In this document: positions 45,228 through 57,131 of the stretch, one piece after another | Layout of the letters: each line of letters begins with the position of its first letter | Position numbering within the stretch: the first letter of the stretch is position 1 | DNA from: Candolleomyces eurysporus | Taxonomy: Eukaryota; Basidiomycota; Agaricomycetes; Agaricales; Psathyrellaceae | Assembly: GCA_027579435.1 (NCBI GenBank) | Contig: JANBPK010000857.1 | Location: 1 to 64,000 of the forward strand | Reading direction: 5' to 3' | DNA length: 64,000 nucleotides | Notes under the pieces: model-generated | Told to the model about the DNA's origin: nothing | The model's database searches: none | Seen by the model: the letters and a program-made list of their open reading frames with translations, nothing else | Program-made: the position numbers and the translations under genes

Positions 45228-47707
45228 CTAGAGCCTTGAGTCTAAATCAGTAGAATCCGAGTCCAAATCCAAATCACTGGAACCCGAGGTCATGTCCGAA
45301 TCACCAGAATCCGAGTCCGAATCCATTTCACCTTCCCACTGGTCCACATCATGCTCCCACTTGTCAACGAACTGACTCATAACGGCAGCAACGTCAGGCC
45401 TTCGAAGCTAAACATACAGCAAAATCGATGTCAGAGACCGGCTTAAAGCAAGGAAAAGACCACACACCCTCAAATCGCGGGTAACTTGAACCATACAGCC
45501 TCTCCACTTCTCAAATTGTTCATAAAAAAATGAGCGCAAACGATACAGCAGGGGCAATAAGTTGTCAATTTTCTGCCACCCGCCGTTGTGAGTGAAGCCA
45601 ACAACTTCTTCATCAATAGCACTGGGGACGCTGCTCAAGAAAAACGGCAAGTCTTCAACGGCTTCCATCAGACAACACCTATAAAGCAATCGGAGGGGGA
45701 GTTCGCTCCACTTGATAGGTACTAAAACAGAACTTAAATATAGGTCAAGGTAATTAAGAACTAGCAGATACGTACGAGAGTCAAAGTCTATCGGACATTC
45801 GATGATGTGCTGCATCATGCACTTTGCAAGGTGCATTACAACGCGATATTCCGGCACGAACAAGTCTTTTGCACGATGTTCTTCCTTCAGGAAGTCGGAG
45901 AAGGATTTGTGGTATAGACGTAGACATAAAGGACCACGATTGTCCTTTTCAAAGGCCACCAGGGAATGGAGGTCTGAAACAATATTTTCTGCCGCCCTCG
46001 CTTTTAGACCAAGCAGCACAGAGAGGATATCAACTGGAAAGCGGAAGGGGAAGTGGAACGACGGAAACATAAATCCAGCAACATTAATCTCGTACCCCCT
46101 GAAAAGTAACAGGAAGTCGCGTCCGTGGTGGGTGTCAACAGCCTCATACGTGTTCTTGGCAGCCAACAATATGTTGGAATACAGTCTATCGAGTGCTTCA
46201 AATGGTCTTGCCACTTGTCCTGCATATGGTGTCCAGGTGAGGACGACGTTCAGCCTCTCCGCGGGAGAAGCTCGACGCTCTGATATATACTTGAAGACCG
46301 TTGCAACGTAGATGAACTGCCCAGACGCAGCTCGGACCAGGGTCTTGATGCCACCCTCGCTGAACCATTTGGAATCACTGATGCGCAAGCCAATGTCTTC
46401 AAACCTCCTCTGCAGGTATCGGTGCATATCCCCAGAGGCATCGTACTTGTGACTAAGTTGTATGTGGTACGCTACCTCACGTAGATGACCACCAGGCTCG
46501 AGCGCAGAGCGGATAGCCCATTCTGGCCTGCTGGCAATGAAAACGTGGAATGGGAGGTCGCTGTCGAGGATGCAGTGTTTAATGGCGGCCAATAACTCTG
46601 CTTGTCGATCTTCGGCACGGCGTCGATCATCAACGTTGATTTGGGTCGTACTCGAAGTGGTGTTTGATTCGTCAAGGCCGTCAATGAGAATGACGTGCGG
46701 AAAGGTGTCAATATCAAGTTGCCCAGCCCTTCGGAGGCTCTCGAAGGGGCGAACAATGAGGGCATCCATCTGGGAGTGTAATGACCGGGAGAAAATGTGG
46801 CGGTCGTGCCTTACGGCGGCAGCAACAGAGCTTCGGAAGGCGTTGTGCTGTAGTCCCATCTGGTAGGCAATGGTAGGGACAACAAACGAGACTGTGTTTC
46901 GAGTGGGGTCTGCTGAAGAAAAGAAGACCGCTGCGGAAAGGATATCTGACTTGGTGCAATGTTCGGCTATAGTTTGCTGCAGCGCAGATTTCCCTGCACC
47001 AGCAGCACCTGTCATGCACAGCAAGCGCTGAGGGGCATTCCGATCTTGGGCCCAGTCCATGATTTCGCCAATAACCTCTACGCGAGTGTCTTCGTCGCAT
47101 TTCGGAGCGTCATATCGAGCACTTGAGTCGTGAAGAGCATTGGGTGCAATGTTCTTCAACAGAAGTTCCCAGCCTGCGGTTTTTGGTGATACATGCCCGT
47201 CTTCTCGGTGGAATTGAGTGAACCTTACATACCATCTATCGACCTGTCACCCACATTGCCACCTGTATGCACAGTAACATGGGAAGCTTCGAAATACTGT
47301 ATATCCCTCATTTGAACACCGCTGGCGCCTGGAAAGAACGAGGTCGCGCCGCCGTGCGCCATGAGCGCGGCCGGGTTGGTGTAAGGTTGTTGCACTAGAA
47401 ATAGTTGAGACGAGTGAATAAGATCTCGATTTCTAGGCATCGAGAATGAAGTACATTGGGACCAATCGGCAATTCCGTTCTCACTTCTAGATTGATGGGT
47501 TGGGGACTGGGATCCATGGATTTGGAGAGTTGACTTGTCCGCGGGAAGCGACAAATCAGGGACTGAGCGTGGCGAAGGATGATCGGACGATGGTGGTCCG
47601 GCAGCGGCGNCGGCGGCTGTGGACGAGCTTTCAAGCTGGCCGAGGAGATTGCTGAATTGTGAGAATACACGAGATAAGACGCTGGGCTGCTTGTATTCGG
47701 GGGGCAT
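45228..47707 (-). CDS. NACHT-type STAND NTPase (NLR-like), complete, acidic tail
   Basis: Exons 47707-47233, 47173-45776, 45721-45468, 45407-45228; 768 residues. N-terminus MPPEYKQPSVLSRVFSQFSN; linker FFPGASGVQMRDIQYFEASH. Core: Walker A GAAGAGKS, Walker B ILIDGLDESN (Ser replaces the usual Cys), long-subfamily insert TTQINVDDRRRAEDRQ, and FIASRPEWAIR. C-module IKWSELPLRL..NGGWQKIDNLLPLL. Exon 4 after RRPDVAAVMSQFVDKWEHD runs into an acidic Ser/Asp tail (DSDSGDSDMTSGSSDLDLDS) absent from most copies. The intron between exons 2 and 3 is 54 nt without stop, so retention would keep the frame. The n at 47610 lies in frame and stands for a real base. Confidence 0.92.
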
Positions 47708-48072
47708 TGTGCAGGGATGGAGGGCAATCAAGACAGTGATGAGGGATGGAAGGAAGAAAGAAGCTGTGAGTACTGAGGTTGGGCATGAGGTGTCTGTGCT
47801 GTGGCTGCATTTCAAGCCTAATCAAATCCCCAGAGTCAGGTGCCCGTAAGTACCTCTGATTCAGCAGTCCAACAAGTTGATGGCCACCGAAAGACCGAAA
47901 TTAAGTCCACGTATGGAGAAACGCTCATCTCGTCACTTTGATAAGGCAAACAGCTCTAAACCAACCCCTTGTCGTCGACTTGCAAGCAAAGATAGAAGCT
48001 GTTGAATTGTGTACAGGATCCAGTATATCTACATGACTTACAGTGATCTGTACTGTAGAACAACGCGGTAAA
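47708..48072. other. intergenic between NACHT copies
   Basis: About 365 bases. It holds the upstream element of the 47,707 gene (47,783-47,830). From about 47,970 the sequence (AGGATCCAGTATATCTACAT) matches 54,320 onward, the left edge of the tandem duplication. Confidence 0.6.
47783..47830 (-). promoter_or_regulatory. conserved NACHT-gene upstream element
   Basis: On the + strand CATGAGGTGTCTGTGC..GTGGCTGCATTTCAAGCC, 76 bases before the ATG at 47,707. A diverged member of the element family; the distal GGCGTC block is poorly kept. Confidence 0.45.
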
Positions 48073-50529
48073 CTAGCGCGCCCTGGACGAACCACTGGAA
48101 TCCGAGCTCAAGTCCGAATCACTGGGAGTCGAGGCCATGTTCAAATCACCAAAATACGAGCCCAAATCCGTTCCATTTTTTTGCTTCCGTGCATGGTCCC
48201 ACTCCTTGAATTTACGCTCCCACTTTTCAACAAAGCCACTCATAACCGTTGCAACTTCAGGCGTCCGGACCTAAACAAGCAAGGAAGCGATGTCAGTCGC
48301 TGCCGCCCAACGGAGGAAGATCACTCACTTTCACGTCGTCAGTAAATTGACGGAGGCTTGTTATCCAACCTTTGAAACTCTCAGCAAGCCAACCCTTTGG
48401 CGTACACAACAGATCAAATAAGTTGTCGATTTTACGCCACCCGCCGTTCCGCGTGAAATCTGCGACTTCATCGTCAAGAGCGACGGTGGCTCTGCTCAAG
48501 AAAAACGGCAGGAGCTCGATGGCTTTTGCTAAAGAATGCTTAGGAGACTCTGGAAGGGGGAGTCCTTCCCATTTATCTGGCACTAGAAACAGAGTGTCAC
48601 AGATTAAGTCAGTAAGGCCTGACTAATATAGTTGAACTACTCACCAGATTCGAAGTCCAGCCCACAATTGGTAATGCATTGCATGGAGCACTTGGCGATG
48701 TGTGTATATACACGAGCCTCTGATACAAACAAGTCTTTTGCTCGACTTGCATCTTCTAAGAAATCGGAGAAGGATTTGTGGTACAAACGAAGACTGAAGA
48801 AATTGCCATAACGGGCATCTCCTTCGAGCACCACAAGGGAGCGGAGGTCCGAGATGAGGCTTTTTTCAGCCCTGGCCTCTAGACCGAGCCAGTGCACAGA
48901 GAAGGAACCTACTGATACACTGCGGTGGATATTGTAAATCTCATGGCCGCGCATGTTGATATGGTATGATCGGAAAAGCAACAGAAAATCGCGTCCATGG
49001 TGGCTATCGACAGCTTCGTACGCGTTCTTTGCAGCCAACAAAATGTTGGTGTAAAGGATGTCGAGAGCTTCGAATGGACGGGCTATCTGTTCCACGTGTG
49101 GCGTCCAGGTAAGGACGATCTTAAGCCTTTCAGTGGGAGAAGCTCGACGCTCCGATATGTACTTGTAGATTGTGGCGACGTAGATGAACTGCCCAGACGC
49201 AGCTCGGACCAGGGTCTCAATGTCACCCTCGTTGAACCATTTGGAGTCACGGATATGTAGGCCGATGTCTTCGAATCTCCTCTGTAAGTACCGACGCAGA
49301 TCCGCAGAGGCATCGTACTTGTCGCTGAGTTGTATGTGGCAAGCCATCTCGCGTAGATGGCCACCGGGTTCCAGTGCGGTACGAATAGCCCACTCCGGCC
49401 GGCTGGCAATGAAGATGCGAAAGGGGAGGTAGTCCGCAAGAAGGCACCGGCTGATGGCCCTCAACAGTTCCGCTTGACGATCCTCCCCCTTACACTCATC
49501 GAGGCCGTCGATCAAGATGGCGTACGGAAAGCTGAATACATTGATCCCCATGTCTCTGAGATTTCCAAGGGGATCAACAATGAGTGCGATTGTCTGAGCC
49601 TCCAGGGACTGCGCGAAGATCAAAGGTTCGTCCTCCACAGCACTCTTGATCTGTTGCTTGAGAGTTGGATTCCTGCGACCAAGCTGGTACGCAATCGTTG
49701 GGATTACTGTTTCGACGGTGTTGCGGCTGGGATCGGTGGCCGAGAAGAAGAAAGCACCTCCAAGGATATTGCATTTGTTACACTTTATTGAGGTGGTCTG
49801 CTGCAAGGCGGACTTCCCCGAACCTGCCGCCCCGGTCATGCACAGCAAGCGCTGGGGACCTTCACGGTCCCCGATCCATGCCATGATCTCGCCGGTCAAC
49901 TCGACGCGGGTGTCTTCATCACACTTCGGGACATCGTATCGAGCACTGGAATTGTAGAGGGCGTTGGGGGCGGTATGCTTCAGTAGGAGTTCCCAGCCTG
50001 CCAGATCCAAAACGAAGCCCCGCCGGAGCATAGCTTAGTGACATGCATGTCCATCCTCTCAGTGAAATCACATACCATCAATCGACCTGTCGCCCGCACC
50101 ACCGCCCGCATTCACAAATACATTCGAAGCTTCGAAATATTGTATATCTCTTGTCTGAGTACCGCTGGCACCCGGAAAGAACGATACTGAGTTGTCATGG
50201 GCCTTGAGTTCTGTTGGACTGTCATACACCGACTGCAGTGTTGGGAATGGTTGCCGTTCATGCATCGACACCGCCGCACTTCGCGGGGAAGAGATAATTT
50301 CCTTCCCTCTTCTAGACCGATGTATTGGTGGCTGGGATCCATGGCTCTGAGGAATCGACTTGTCCACAGGAAGCGACAAATCAGGGACTGATTGTGGCGG
50401 AGGATGAGAAGACGATGACAGGCGAGTAGCAACTGTCCCAGAGCCTTCAAGTTGGTCGCGAGTCCTGCGGTTGCCGAATCGCGAAAAGACGCGAGACAAG
50501 ACGCTCGGCTTCTTGGATTCGGGAGGCAT
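48073..50529 (-). CDS. NACHT-type STAND NTPase (NLR-like), complete (duplicate pair, copy 1)
   Basis: Exons 50529-50076, 49997-48645, 48582-48329, 48270-48073; 752 residues. N-terminus MPPESKKPSVLSRVFSRFGN; linker FFPGASGTQTRDIQYFEASN. Core: KHTAPNALYNSSARYDVPKC, Walker A GAAGSGKS, Walker B ILIDGLDECKGEDRQAELL (short subfamily), FIASRPEWAIR and YHKSFSDFLEDASRAKDLFV. C-module VPDKWEGLPLPESPKHSL..NGGWRKIDNLFDLL. The exon 4 tail is acidic and Ser-rich (NMASTPSDSDLSSDSSGSSR). It is the closest relative of the copy at 54,383-56,825, differing mainly by point changes. Intact, with all four exons in frame. The upstream element sits 93 bases before the ATG. Confidence 0.93.
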
Positions 50530-50621
50530 TGGGCGGGAGGTAAAGAATAATCGGGATAGATGAGGGGGGGGAGGGAAGCAAGGATCGGGCGTGGAGCGCT
50601 GAATTCCCATCGTCATGGCAG

Positions 50622-50673
50622 CACGAGGTGTCCGTGCGGTGGCTGGGTTTCGAGCCCGAATCGGATAGACGCC
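50622..50673 (-). promoter_or_regulatory. conserved NACHT-gene upstream element
   Basis: On the + strand CACGAGGTGTCCGTGCGGT..CGAATCGGATAGACGCC, 93 bases upstream of the ATG at 50,529. The best-preserved copy together with that at 37.7 kb. Confidence 0.55.
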
Positions 50674-51235
50674 TAAAGTCACTGGCGTCTGAGGCTGGGA
50701 TGAGTTTGATAGCTGGCAAGCTATATTGAAGTTCATTGAAGTTGAGGGTCACTCGCTCTTGGAGACGCTGACGAGCTTCCTCCAAAAATCGCACCGAAGT
50801 TATCAGTTCAGACTCAAGTCCATCCTGCTTCATCACCCATCCTTCAATCGCTAAGTGCGCCAAATCCCACCCTCCCTGATCATGTTCCTGCTTTTGCGCC
50901 CATCAAAGGAGTCCGGCCCTTCCTCCCAGAGGACTATCCCATTCTCGATCCCTGCTTCGCCCACCGTTCTATCTCACCCTCTTGCGGCACTCGCTCTAGA
51001 TCGCCCCCGCTCGCTTGTAACATTGTATCAAGTGGCCTCGATTGGTCAACAAAAAAGTATCCAGGGACTCGTTATGGTAGTCTTTTTTTGACCGCAATCG
51101 GGTGGTGCTCGAGTCGTTTGATAGCGAAGTGTGGGTGATTTGATTGGGTCGGAGGTTGTGTTTGACAGGCAGGATTGCGATAAAAAGCCTTTCATAGTCA
51201 GGCATTCATGTTTAGCTGGGGATCCACGACGCACA

Positions 51236-51730
51236 AAATCGGGAGAAACAGAGGGATGTTCATCGTAAAATTGTAACCGTACAATGAGCCGACTAAATGG
51301 CCGGATGTGCGATGGGGAGAAAGATGGTATCTCCAATTGCCGTCGCATCGCAGTTTGGGTCTAGACTCGACAAAGCGGATTGGCGCGCCTTCATTCCTCC
51401 AATGTTGCTGTAAATTCGCTGGGGGCCAGGTGTTGGACGTTGCACGTTCATCAATAATCTTCCCCCCACCCAAGTCGGCCATGGCAGGCCGAGTGGAAAT
51501 GAACAACGAAGGTGCGAAGAAATATGACCCTCACCTCACAAGGATCTTCTGAACTCTTTTTTCCTCTCAGCCTTTTCAACTCAACCGATCTCCGCTGCTG
51601 TTCACGGAACACTTGGTGTACAGATCCAGGGTGGTATGGCTACGACACAGAGGAAAAGAGAAGTGGGCAGGCACCCGAGATTTGTGCTGGTCAACTACAG
51701 CGGTCTTGACTCCATAGATAACCGACGCAT
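51236..51730. repeat. array flank repeat
   Basis: ATCGGGAGAAACAGAGGGAT near 51,238 and CCGATCTCCGCTGCTGTTCA, then ACTTGGTGTACAGATCCAGG near 51,583-51,632. Counterparts lie at 58,026-58,540 and, more diverged, 44,031-44,420. Confidence 0.65.
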
Positions 51731-52506
51731 CGCTTGCCGTGCCGACCTTGAGGTTCAAGAAGTTTGCAATTCGGAACTGGAGGAGTGTTGGGCTTGGTCT
51801 GGGAGTAGAAGGAGACCAGCGTCGGAGCGGATGGTCAACAGTCATGATCAGGCACGCACAATGTTTTGATTGTTTTTCTCACCACGCCCTGAGCTGCGTA
51901 CATATTCATACCATCTTGGCCCATCGACCTTGGAAACTTAAACACACACACACTTACGGGTTGTTAGCATCCTCTTTCTCAACACCAACCTTCTTGAATG
52001 ATGATGAATCTCAGAAGCACTCGAGCCAATTCTCTGAGTAACATTGCCAAGGGGTACTCAGATACCCATGGGCTTGGAGGTTCTGTTTCTGAATTTCAGC
52101 CAGGCATGCCCCTACCCGGTGAGGTTCTCGTTCCTACCTATCTCTTACACCATTGCCAAACTTTCGCTTTTTCTCTCTTGCCAGACCAGCTGGTCCCCTA
52201 TGCTTTCCAACACAACCCATCTCGATTCCCTATCAACCAACCCTTGTCAATTGATGCTAGGACGAGGGGATCCTGACACAATGTAGCTCAAGCCCAGTTG
52301 ATAGGGTTGGAATCGTAGTCATATGTGCGCAGTGCGACACTGTCAAACATGCGCAGGTGGTCTACAGGTTTACAGCAATCCGTACTATAGAACAATGCAG
52401 CAAACTAGAGCCAGTCCAAATCAGAAATTCGAGTGCAAATCCAAGTCACCAGGGTCTACTGGATTCTTAATCTACCTTCCGAGTTCATTTTTTGTACTCC
52501 TTGGCA

Positions 52507-52815
52507 TCATGCGTCCACCTTTTTGACGAACTCGAAGATAACCGCAGCAGCCTCGGGCTTTCAAAACTGTGCGAACAGTAAAAACAGTGTCAGACGCTGC
52601 CTCAAAGGAAGGAAAGATGACTCACATTCAAGTTGAAACTAGATCGGCGCAGACCTTCTATCCAAGAACCAAAAGTGTGATAGGAAACCTTGGCGAGCGA
52701 ATGGTACAGCAGAGGGGACAAGTGATCGATTTTACCCCATCCGCCGTCCCGGGTGAAATCGACGACTTCATTATCAGGACTATTGCTGCTGCTGAAGAAT
52801 TCGGATAACAAGGGG
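52507..52815 (-). pseudogene. NACHT gene 3' relic (exons 3-4 only)
   Basis: Matches the 3' end of the complete gene at 59,149-61,564: exon 3 part (FTRDGGWGKIDHLSPLLYHS, then KVSYHTFGSWIEGLRR), the GTGAGTCATCTTTCC donor, and exon 4 (PEAAAVIFEFVKK). Homology ends abruptly at about 52,815 in the middle of exon 3; no exon 1 or 2 follows. The first codons of exon 4 read TTT TGA, a stop where the intact copy has CGA. It is the cut end of the duplicated unit. Confidence 0.85.
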
Positions 52816-54382
52816 CACACCTTCCTTCCTTCGAGCGACACTTTGATGCATATCCCTATGGACCCTTATAAAATAGGGTCCGACTGCTTGTTCGGTGGTA
52901 GATCTTCTGAGCAAGGTCCAACAAGAGCTTTCAAGCACTGGTTCCGTCAACGCGCAGTCCAGTCGAGAGTGTCGTAGTAGCTCGTGGATGAATTCTGTTA
53001 CCATTGCGGCTGTATGACCATTATACCTTGAGCAACAACGTCGTTGCTTGTGGATGTGCAAAGACAACGTGGAAGACACTTGCGTAAGCATTGAGCACTG
53101 ATCCCTGACCAATGAAATCTGCGATGAAAGCTAGTTCCTTTTGTGAAAAATGAGCTACTAGCAAGCAAGGATGGAGGTCCGAAAAAANTTTAGGGTGACA
53201 CTCAAGTCCCAGCCTCGCCTTCACCTAGTACCAGGTCTACCATTTTTCCGATACCGTTGCACCTAACGTACCGGCCAACCTCCCCTCCAAGTCTAGTACC
53301 CCTTGCGTGACCCCTGCTTCACCTCTTTGTCCAATATCACCTACGTATTCGCTCTCGGAGCCGCGCAGGCCTTTATTACCCCTCTGCACAATCGTCTTGA
53401 GCGGGCCTCGTGACCAATCAACGGACAACATACGGGCAGGAGTCGTCTCGATCCCGCTGCACGGACCAATGAAATTCGAATTTAGTCACGTTGGGAAAGG
53501 CTGGAGTGTGATAGATACCTACAGGCGGCCAGAAAAGAAAGAGAAAAAGGCCAGAGCGCCGCACTCAATCTCGTGAGTAGGAAAGGCTTTCGGTTGGTTA
53601 TGATCTGATTTGGGAAGTGGAATGAAGAGATCCCAGATTGTGTCTCGCAATCACAGCCAGGATTGCGAGGAATATCCTAAACGACCAATAATAATCAATT
53701 GGGTCAAAAAGCATGAGTTCGGTGAAACAAACAACAAAGAGATACTCGCGGTAATATTGCCATCGCTATCGTCATCGAATACGCAAAAACCGATTGAATG
53801 GCCAGGTTTAGGCCAAAGGACAACGGATTTACCCCCTCATATTGCAGTCGCCACGACCATCTTACTCGATTCAGGCCCGATTACAAGTTCCCCAAACTGA
53901 ATCGAGGCATCCCAATACTTGACCAAGGCGGATTCGCCGTCCTTCAACCCTCCTAAGGCATAGGCTGAGAGAAAGAAAGAGAGTAGCGAGATACATGCGA
54001 GGGTGTAGGCGATATTTCTTCATACCGTCTCCCTGCACTTCCGCTCTGCCTTCCACACCCCCCGGCCCCTACCCCACCTGTATCCGGCTCTTGCTAAAAA
54101 CGAGCTTGACAGACTGCGCCCGAGTTCGTAATGGANGCATGGCTTGTTGGCCTTCAGTTTGAATTGCCTTCGAACGATCTCTTAGGACTGGACGGGACGG
54201 ACTCATCAGAAACGGAACGGCGGAATCCGGCTTGGCTCGGGACCCGGAGGCCGGCTATTTGGCATTGCGCAACCCCTTGTCATAGACCTGCGAGCAAGGA
54301 TAGAAGCTGTCGGAGTATGTACAGGATCCAGTATATATCTACATAACTTGCAGTGATCTGTAATATACAACAGCGCGATAAA
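52816..54382. other. intergenic between duplicated units
   Basis: About 1.57 kb mostly unique to this place. It carries another array flank repeat at 53,721-53,800 and, from about 54,270, the left part of duplication copy 2. Open frames here (for example 53,307-53,576) lack support. Confidence 0.5.
53721..53800. repeat. dispersed array repeat
   Basis: GTTCGGTGAAACAAACAACA, then AGAGATACTCGCGGTAATAT and CGCAAAAACCGATTGAATGG; closest to the copy at 35,061-35,140 (CGCAAAAGCCGATTGAA). Confidence 0.6.
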
Positions 54383-56825
54383 CTAGAGCACTTTGGACGA
54401 ACTACTGGAATCCGAGCTCAAGTTCAAATCATCAGAATCCGAAGCTACGTCCAAATCACCAAAATCCGAGCCCGAATCCATTCCATTTTGTTGCTTCCGT
54501 GCACGCTTCGACTCATTGAATTCACGGTCCCACTTTTCAACAAAGTCACTTATAACCGTTGCAACCTCAAGCTTCCGGGCCTGAATAAGCAAGGAAACAA
54601 TGTCAGCTTCTGCCGCCCAACGGAGGAAGATCACTCACTTTCACGATGTCAGTAAATTGACGGAGACATGCTATCCAACCCTTATGACGCGTAGTAAGCC
54701 AACCCTCCGGCGTACCCATTAGAGGATACAAGCTATCGATTTTACGCCATCCTCCGTTCTGCGTGAAATAAGTGACTTCATCCTCAAGAGCGACGGCGGC
54801 TCTGCTCAAGAAAAACGGCAGGAGCTCGACGGCGGTTTGTAAAGAATGCCTAGGAGACTCTGGAAGGGGGAGTTCTTCCCATTCATCTGGCACTAGAAAC
54901 AGTGTCACCGATCAAGTCAGTAAGGCTCGACTAATATAATCAAACTACTCACCAGATTCGAAGTCTAGCCGACAATCAGTAATGCATTGCATGAACCACT
55001 TTGCGATGTGCGCATACACACGAGCCTCTGATACAAACAAGTCTTTCGCTCGACTTGGATCTTCTAAGAAATCGGAGAAGGATTTGTGGTAAAAACGAAG
55101 ATGGAAGAAATTGACCTCTTCTTCGAGCACCACAAGGGAGCGGAGGTCCGAGATAAGGCTTTCTTCGGCCGTGGCTTCTAGACCAAGCCAGTGCACAGAG
55201 AAGGGGCCTACTAATACATGACGCATGACATCGTAAATATCAAAGCCTCGAATATTGATATGGTGTGCCCTGAAAAGCAGAAGAAAATCACGTCCATGGT
55301 GACTATCGACAGCTTCGTACGCGTTCTTTGCAACCAACAAAATGTTGGTGTAAAGGGCGTCGAGAGGTTCGAATGGACGCGCTATATGTTCCACGTGTGA
55401 CGTCCAGGTAAGGACGATNTTGAGCCTTTCAGTGGGAGAAGCTCGACGCTCCGATATGTACTTGTAGATTNTGGCGACGTAGATGAACTGCCCAGACGCA
55501 GCTCGGACCAGGGTCTCGATGTCGCCCTCGCTGAACCATTTAGAGTCACGGATACGTAGGCCGATGTCGTCAAATCTCCTCCGCAAGTATCGACGCATAT
55601 CCGCAGAGGCGTCGTACTTGTCACTGAGTTGTATGTGGTAAGCCATCTTGCGTAGATGGCCACCCGGTTCCAGTGCGGTACGAATCGCCCACTCCGGTCG
55701 GCTGGCGATGAAGATGCGAAAGGGGAGGTCGTCTGCAAGGAGGGACCGACTGATGGCCGTCAACAGTTCCGCTTGACGATCCTCCCCCTTACACTCATCG
55801 AGACCGTCGATCAAGATGGCGTACGGAAAGCCGCAGACGTTGATCCCCATGTCTCTGAGATGTCCAAGGGGATCTACAATGAGTGCGACTATCTGAGCCT
55901 CCAGGGACTGCGCGAAGATCAAAGGTTCGTCCTCCACGGCACCCTTGATCTGCTGCTTGAGAGTTGGATTCCTGCGACCAAGCTGGTACGCAATCGTTGG
56001 GATGACTGTTTCGACGGTGTTGCGGCTGGGATCGGTGGCCGAGAAGAAGAAAGCAGCTGCAAGGGTATTGCATTTGCTACACTTTATTGAGGTGGTCTGC
56101 TGCAAGGCGGATTTCCCCGAACCTGCCGCCCCGGTCATGCACAGCAAGCGCTGGGGACCCTCACGATCCTCGATCCACGTCATGATCTCTCCGGTCACCT
56201 CGACGCGGGTGTCTTCATCACACTTCGGGGCATCGTATCGAACACTGGAATTGTAGAGAGCGTTGGGTGCGGTATGCTTCAATAGGAGTTCCCAGCCTGC
56301 TAGATCCAAAACGAAGGCCCGGAGCATAGCTTAGTGATATGCATGTCCATCTTCTCAGCGGAACCACATACCATCGATTGACCTGTCGCCCGCACCACCG
56401 CCCGCATTCACAAATACATTGGAAGCTTCGAAATATTGTATATCTCCCGTCTGAATGCCGCTGGCACCCGGAAAGAATGACGCTGGGCTCCCATGGGCCC
56501 TGAGTGCTGTTGGATTGTCGTACGCCGACTGCTGGGCTGGGAATGGTTGCCGTTCATGCATCGACACCGCCGCACTTCGCGGGGAAGAGATAATTTCCTT
56601 CCCGCTTCTAGACTGACGTATTGGTGGCTGGGATCCATGGCTGTGAGGAGTCGACTTGTCCATAGGAAGCGACAAATCAGGGACTGTTTGTGGCGTAGGA
56701 TGAGAAGACGTTGGCAGTCCAGCGGCAACTGTCCCAGAGCCTTCAAGTTGATTGCGCGTCCTGCGGTTGCCGAATAGCGAAAAGATGCGGGACAAGACGC
56801 TCGGCTTCTTGGATTCGGGAGACAT
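54383..56825 (-). CDS. NACHT-type STAND NTPase (NLR-like), complete (duplicate pair, copy 2)
   Basis: Exons 56825-56372, 56296-54953, 54892-54639, 54580-54383; 749 residues. N-terminus MSPESKKPSVLSRIFSLFGN (second residue Ser instead of Pro). Linker FFPGASGIQTGDIQYFEASN. Walker A GAAGSGKS; Walker B ILIDGLDECKGEDRQAELL (short subfamily); FIASRPEWAIR; FYHKSFSDFLEDPSRAKDLF. C-module VPDEWEELPLPESPRHSL..NGGWRKIDSLYPLM. The acidic/Ser tail ends NLSSDSSSSSKVL. n characters at 55419 and 55471 stand for real bases and keep the frame. Nearly the same protein as the 48,073 copy, but an insertion 90 bases upstream of the ATG has moved its upstream element about 700 bases away, so its expression may differ. 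Confidence 0.92.
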
Positions 56826-56953
56826 TGGGCGGGAGGTGAAGAATAATCGGGATAGATGAGGGGAGGGAAGCAAGGATCGGGNCGTTGAGCGCTGAATTCC
56901 CACTGCCATGGCAAGCACAAGTTAGCTCACCGTCACGTAGTGGGAAGAAAGGA

Positions 56954-57002
56954 GGACTCTCAAAAAGGGTGAGAGCCATCATGATCAGTCTTTTGAGAGT
57001 CC
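56954..57002. repeat. 12-bp perfect inverted repeat inside the insertion
   Basis: GGACTCTCAAAA (56,954-56,965) pairs with TTTTGAGAGTCC (56,991-57,002) around a 25-base loop that itself contains ATCATGAT. Confidence 0.8.
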
Positions 57003-57083
57003 GTCATCCAAGGAGGACGAGAGTAGATAGGATGTAAGTAGATAAACAATAGATGATGATCTGAGGAGAAGTAGAGGAGAGAA

Positions 57084-57131
57084 CCTTGGAAGCTAGGGAG
57101 TTGACACAGTTGTCAGTCCTAGTTTCCAAGG
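57084..57131. repeat. 48-base imperfect palindrome inside the insertion
   Basis: CCTTGGAAGCTAGG at the left faces CCTAGTTTCCAAGG at the right, with TGACA..TGTCA at the centre. It could form a long hairpin or cruciform; such structures are common in MITE-like elements and LTRs. Confidence 0.75.

Larger units (their letters stand above)
50530..52506. other. intergenic flank of duplicated unit
   Basis: About 2 kb. It contains the upstream element, array flank repeats and, on the + strand, an exon-like stretch: ATGGCAGGCCGAGTGGAAATG at 51,481 with a GTGCGA..TCTCAG intron-like gap, then an open frame 51,636-51,869. The corresponding stretch at 58.26-58.56 kb has diverged and its frame is broken, so I call no gene. 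Confidence 0.5.
47965..52815. repeat. tandem segmental duplication, copy 1
   Basis: The unit contains the NACHT gene at 48,073-50,529, its upstream flank, and the 3' end of a further NACHT gene. It matches 54,270-59,456 almost throughout at nucleotide level (for example GATTCGAAGTCNAGC at the exon 2 end, the MPPESKK/MSPESKK exon 1, and 52,393-52,810 versus 59,047-59,455). The right border is sharp: both copies read GAATTCGGATAACAAGGGG and then differ. Confidence 0.8.

Noticed and set aside
51636..51869. A 77-codon + strand frame containing VNYSGLDSIDN as a gene
   Set aside because: The duplicate at 58.4 kb has frame breaks and the piece lacks a complete exon structure, so it is reported as a finding, not as a gene.
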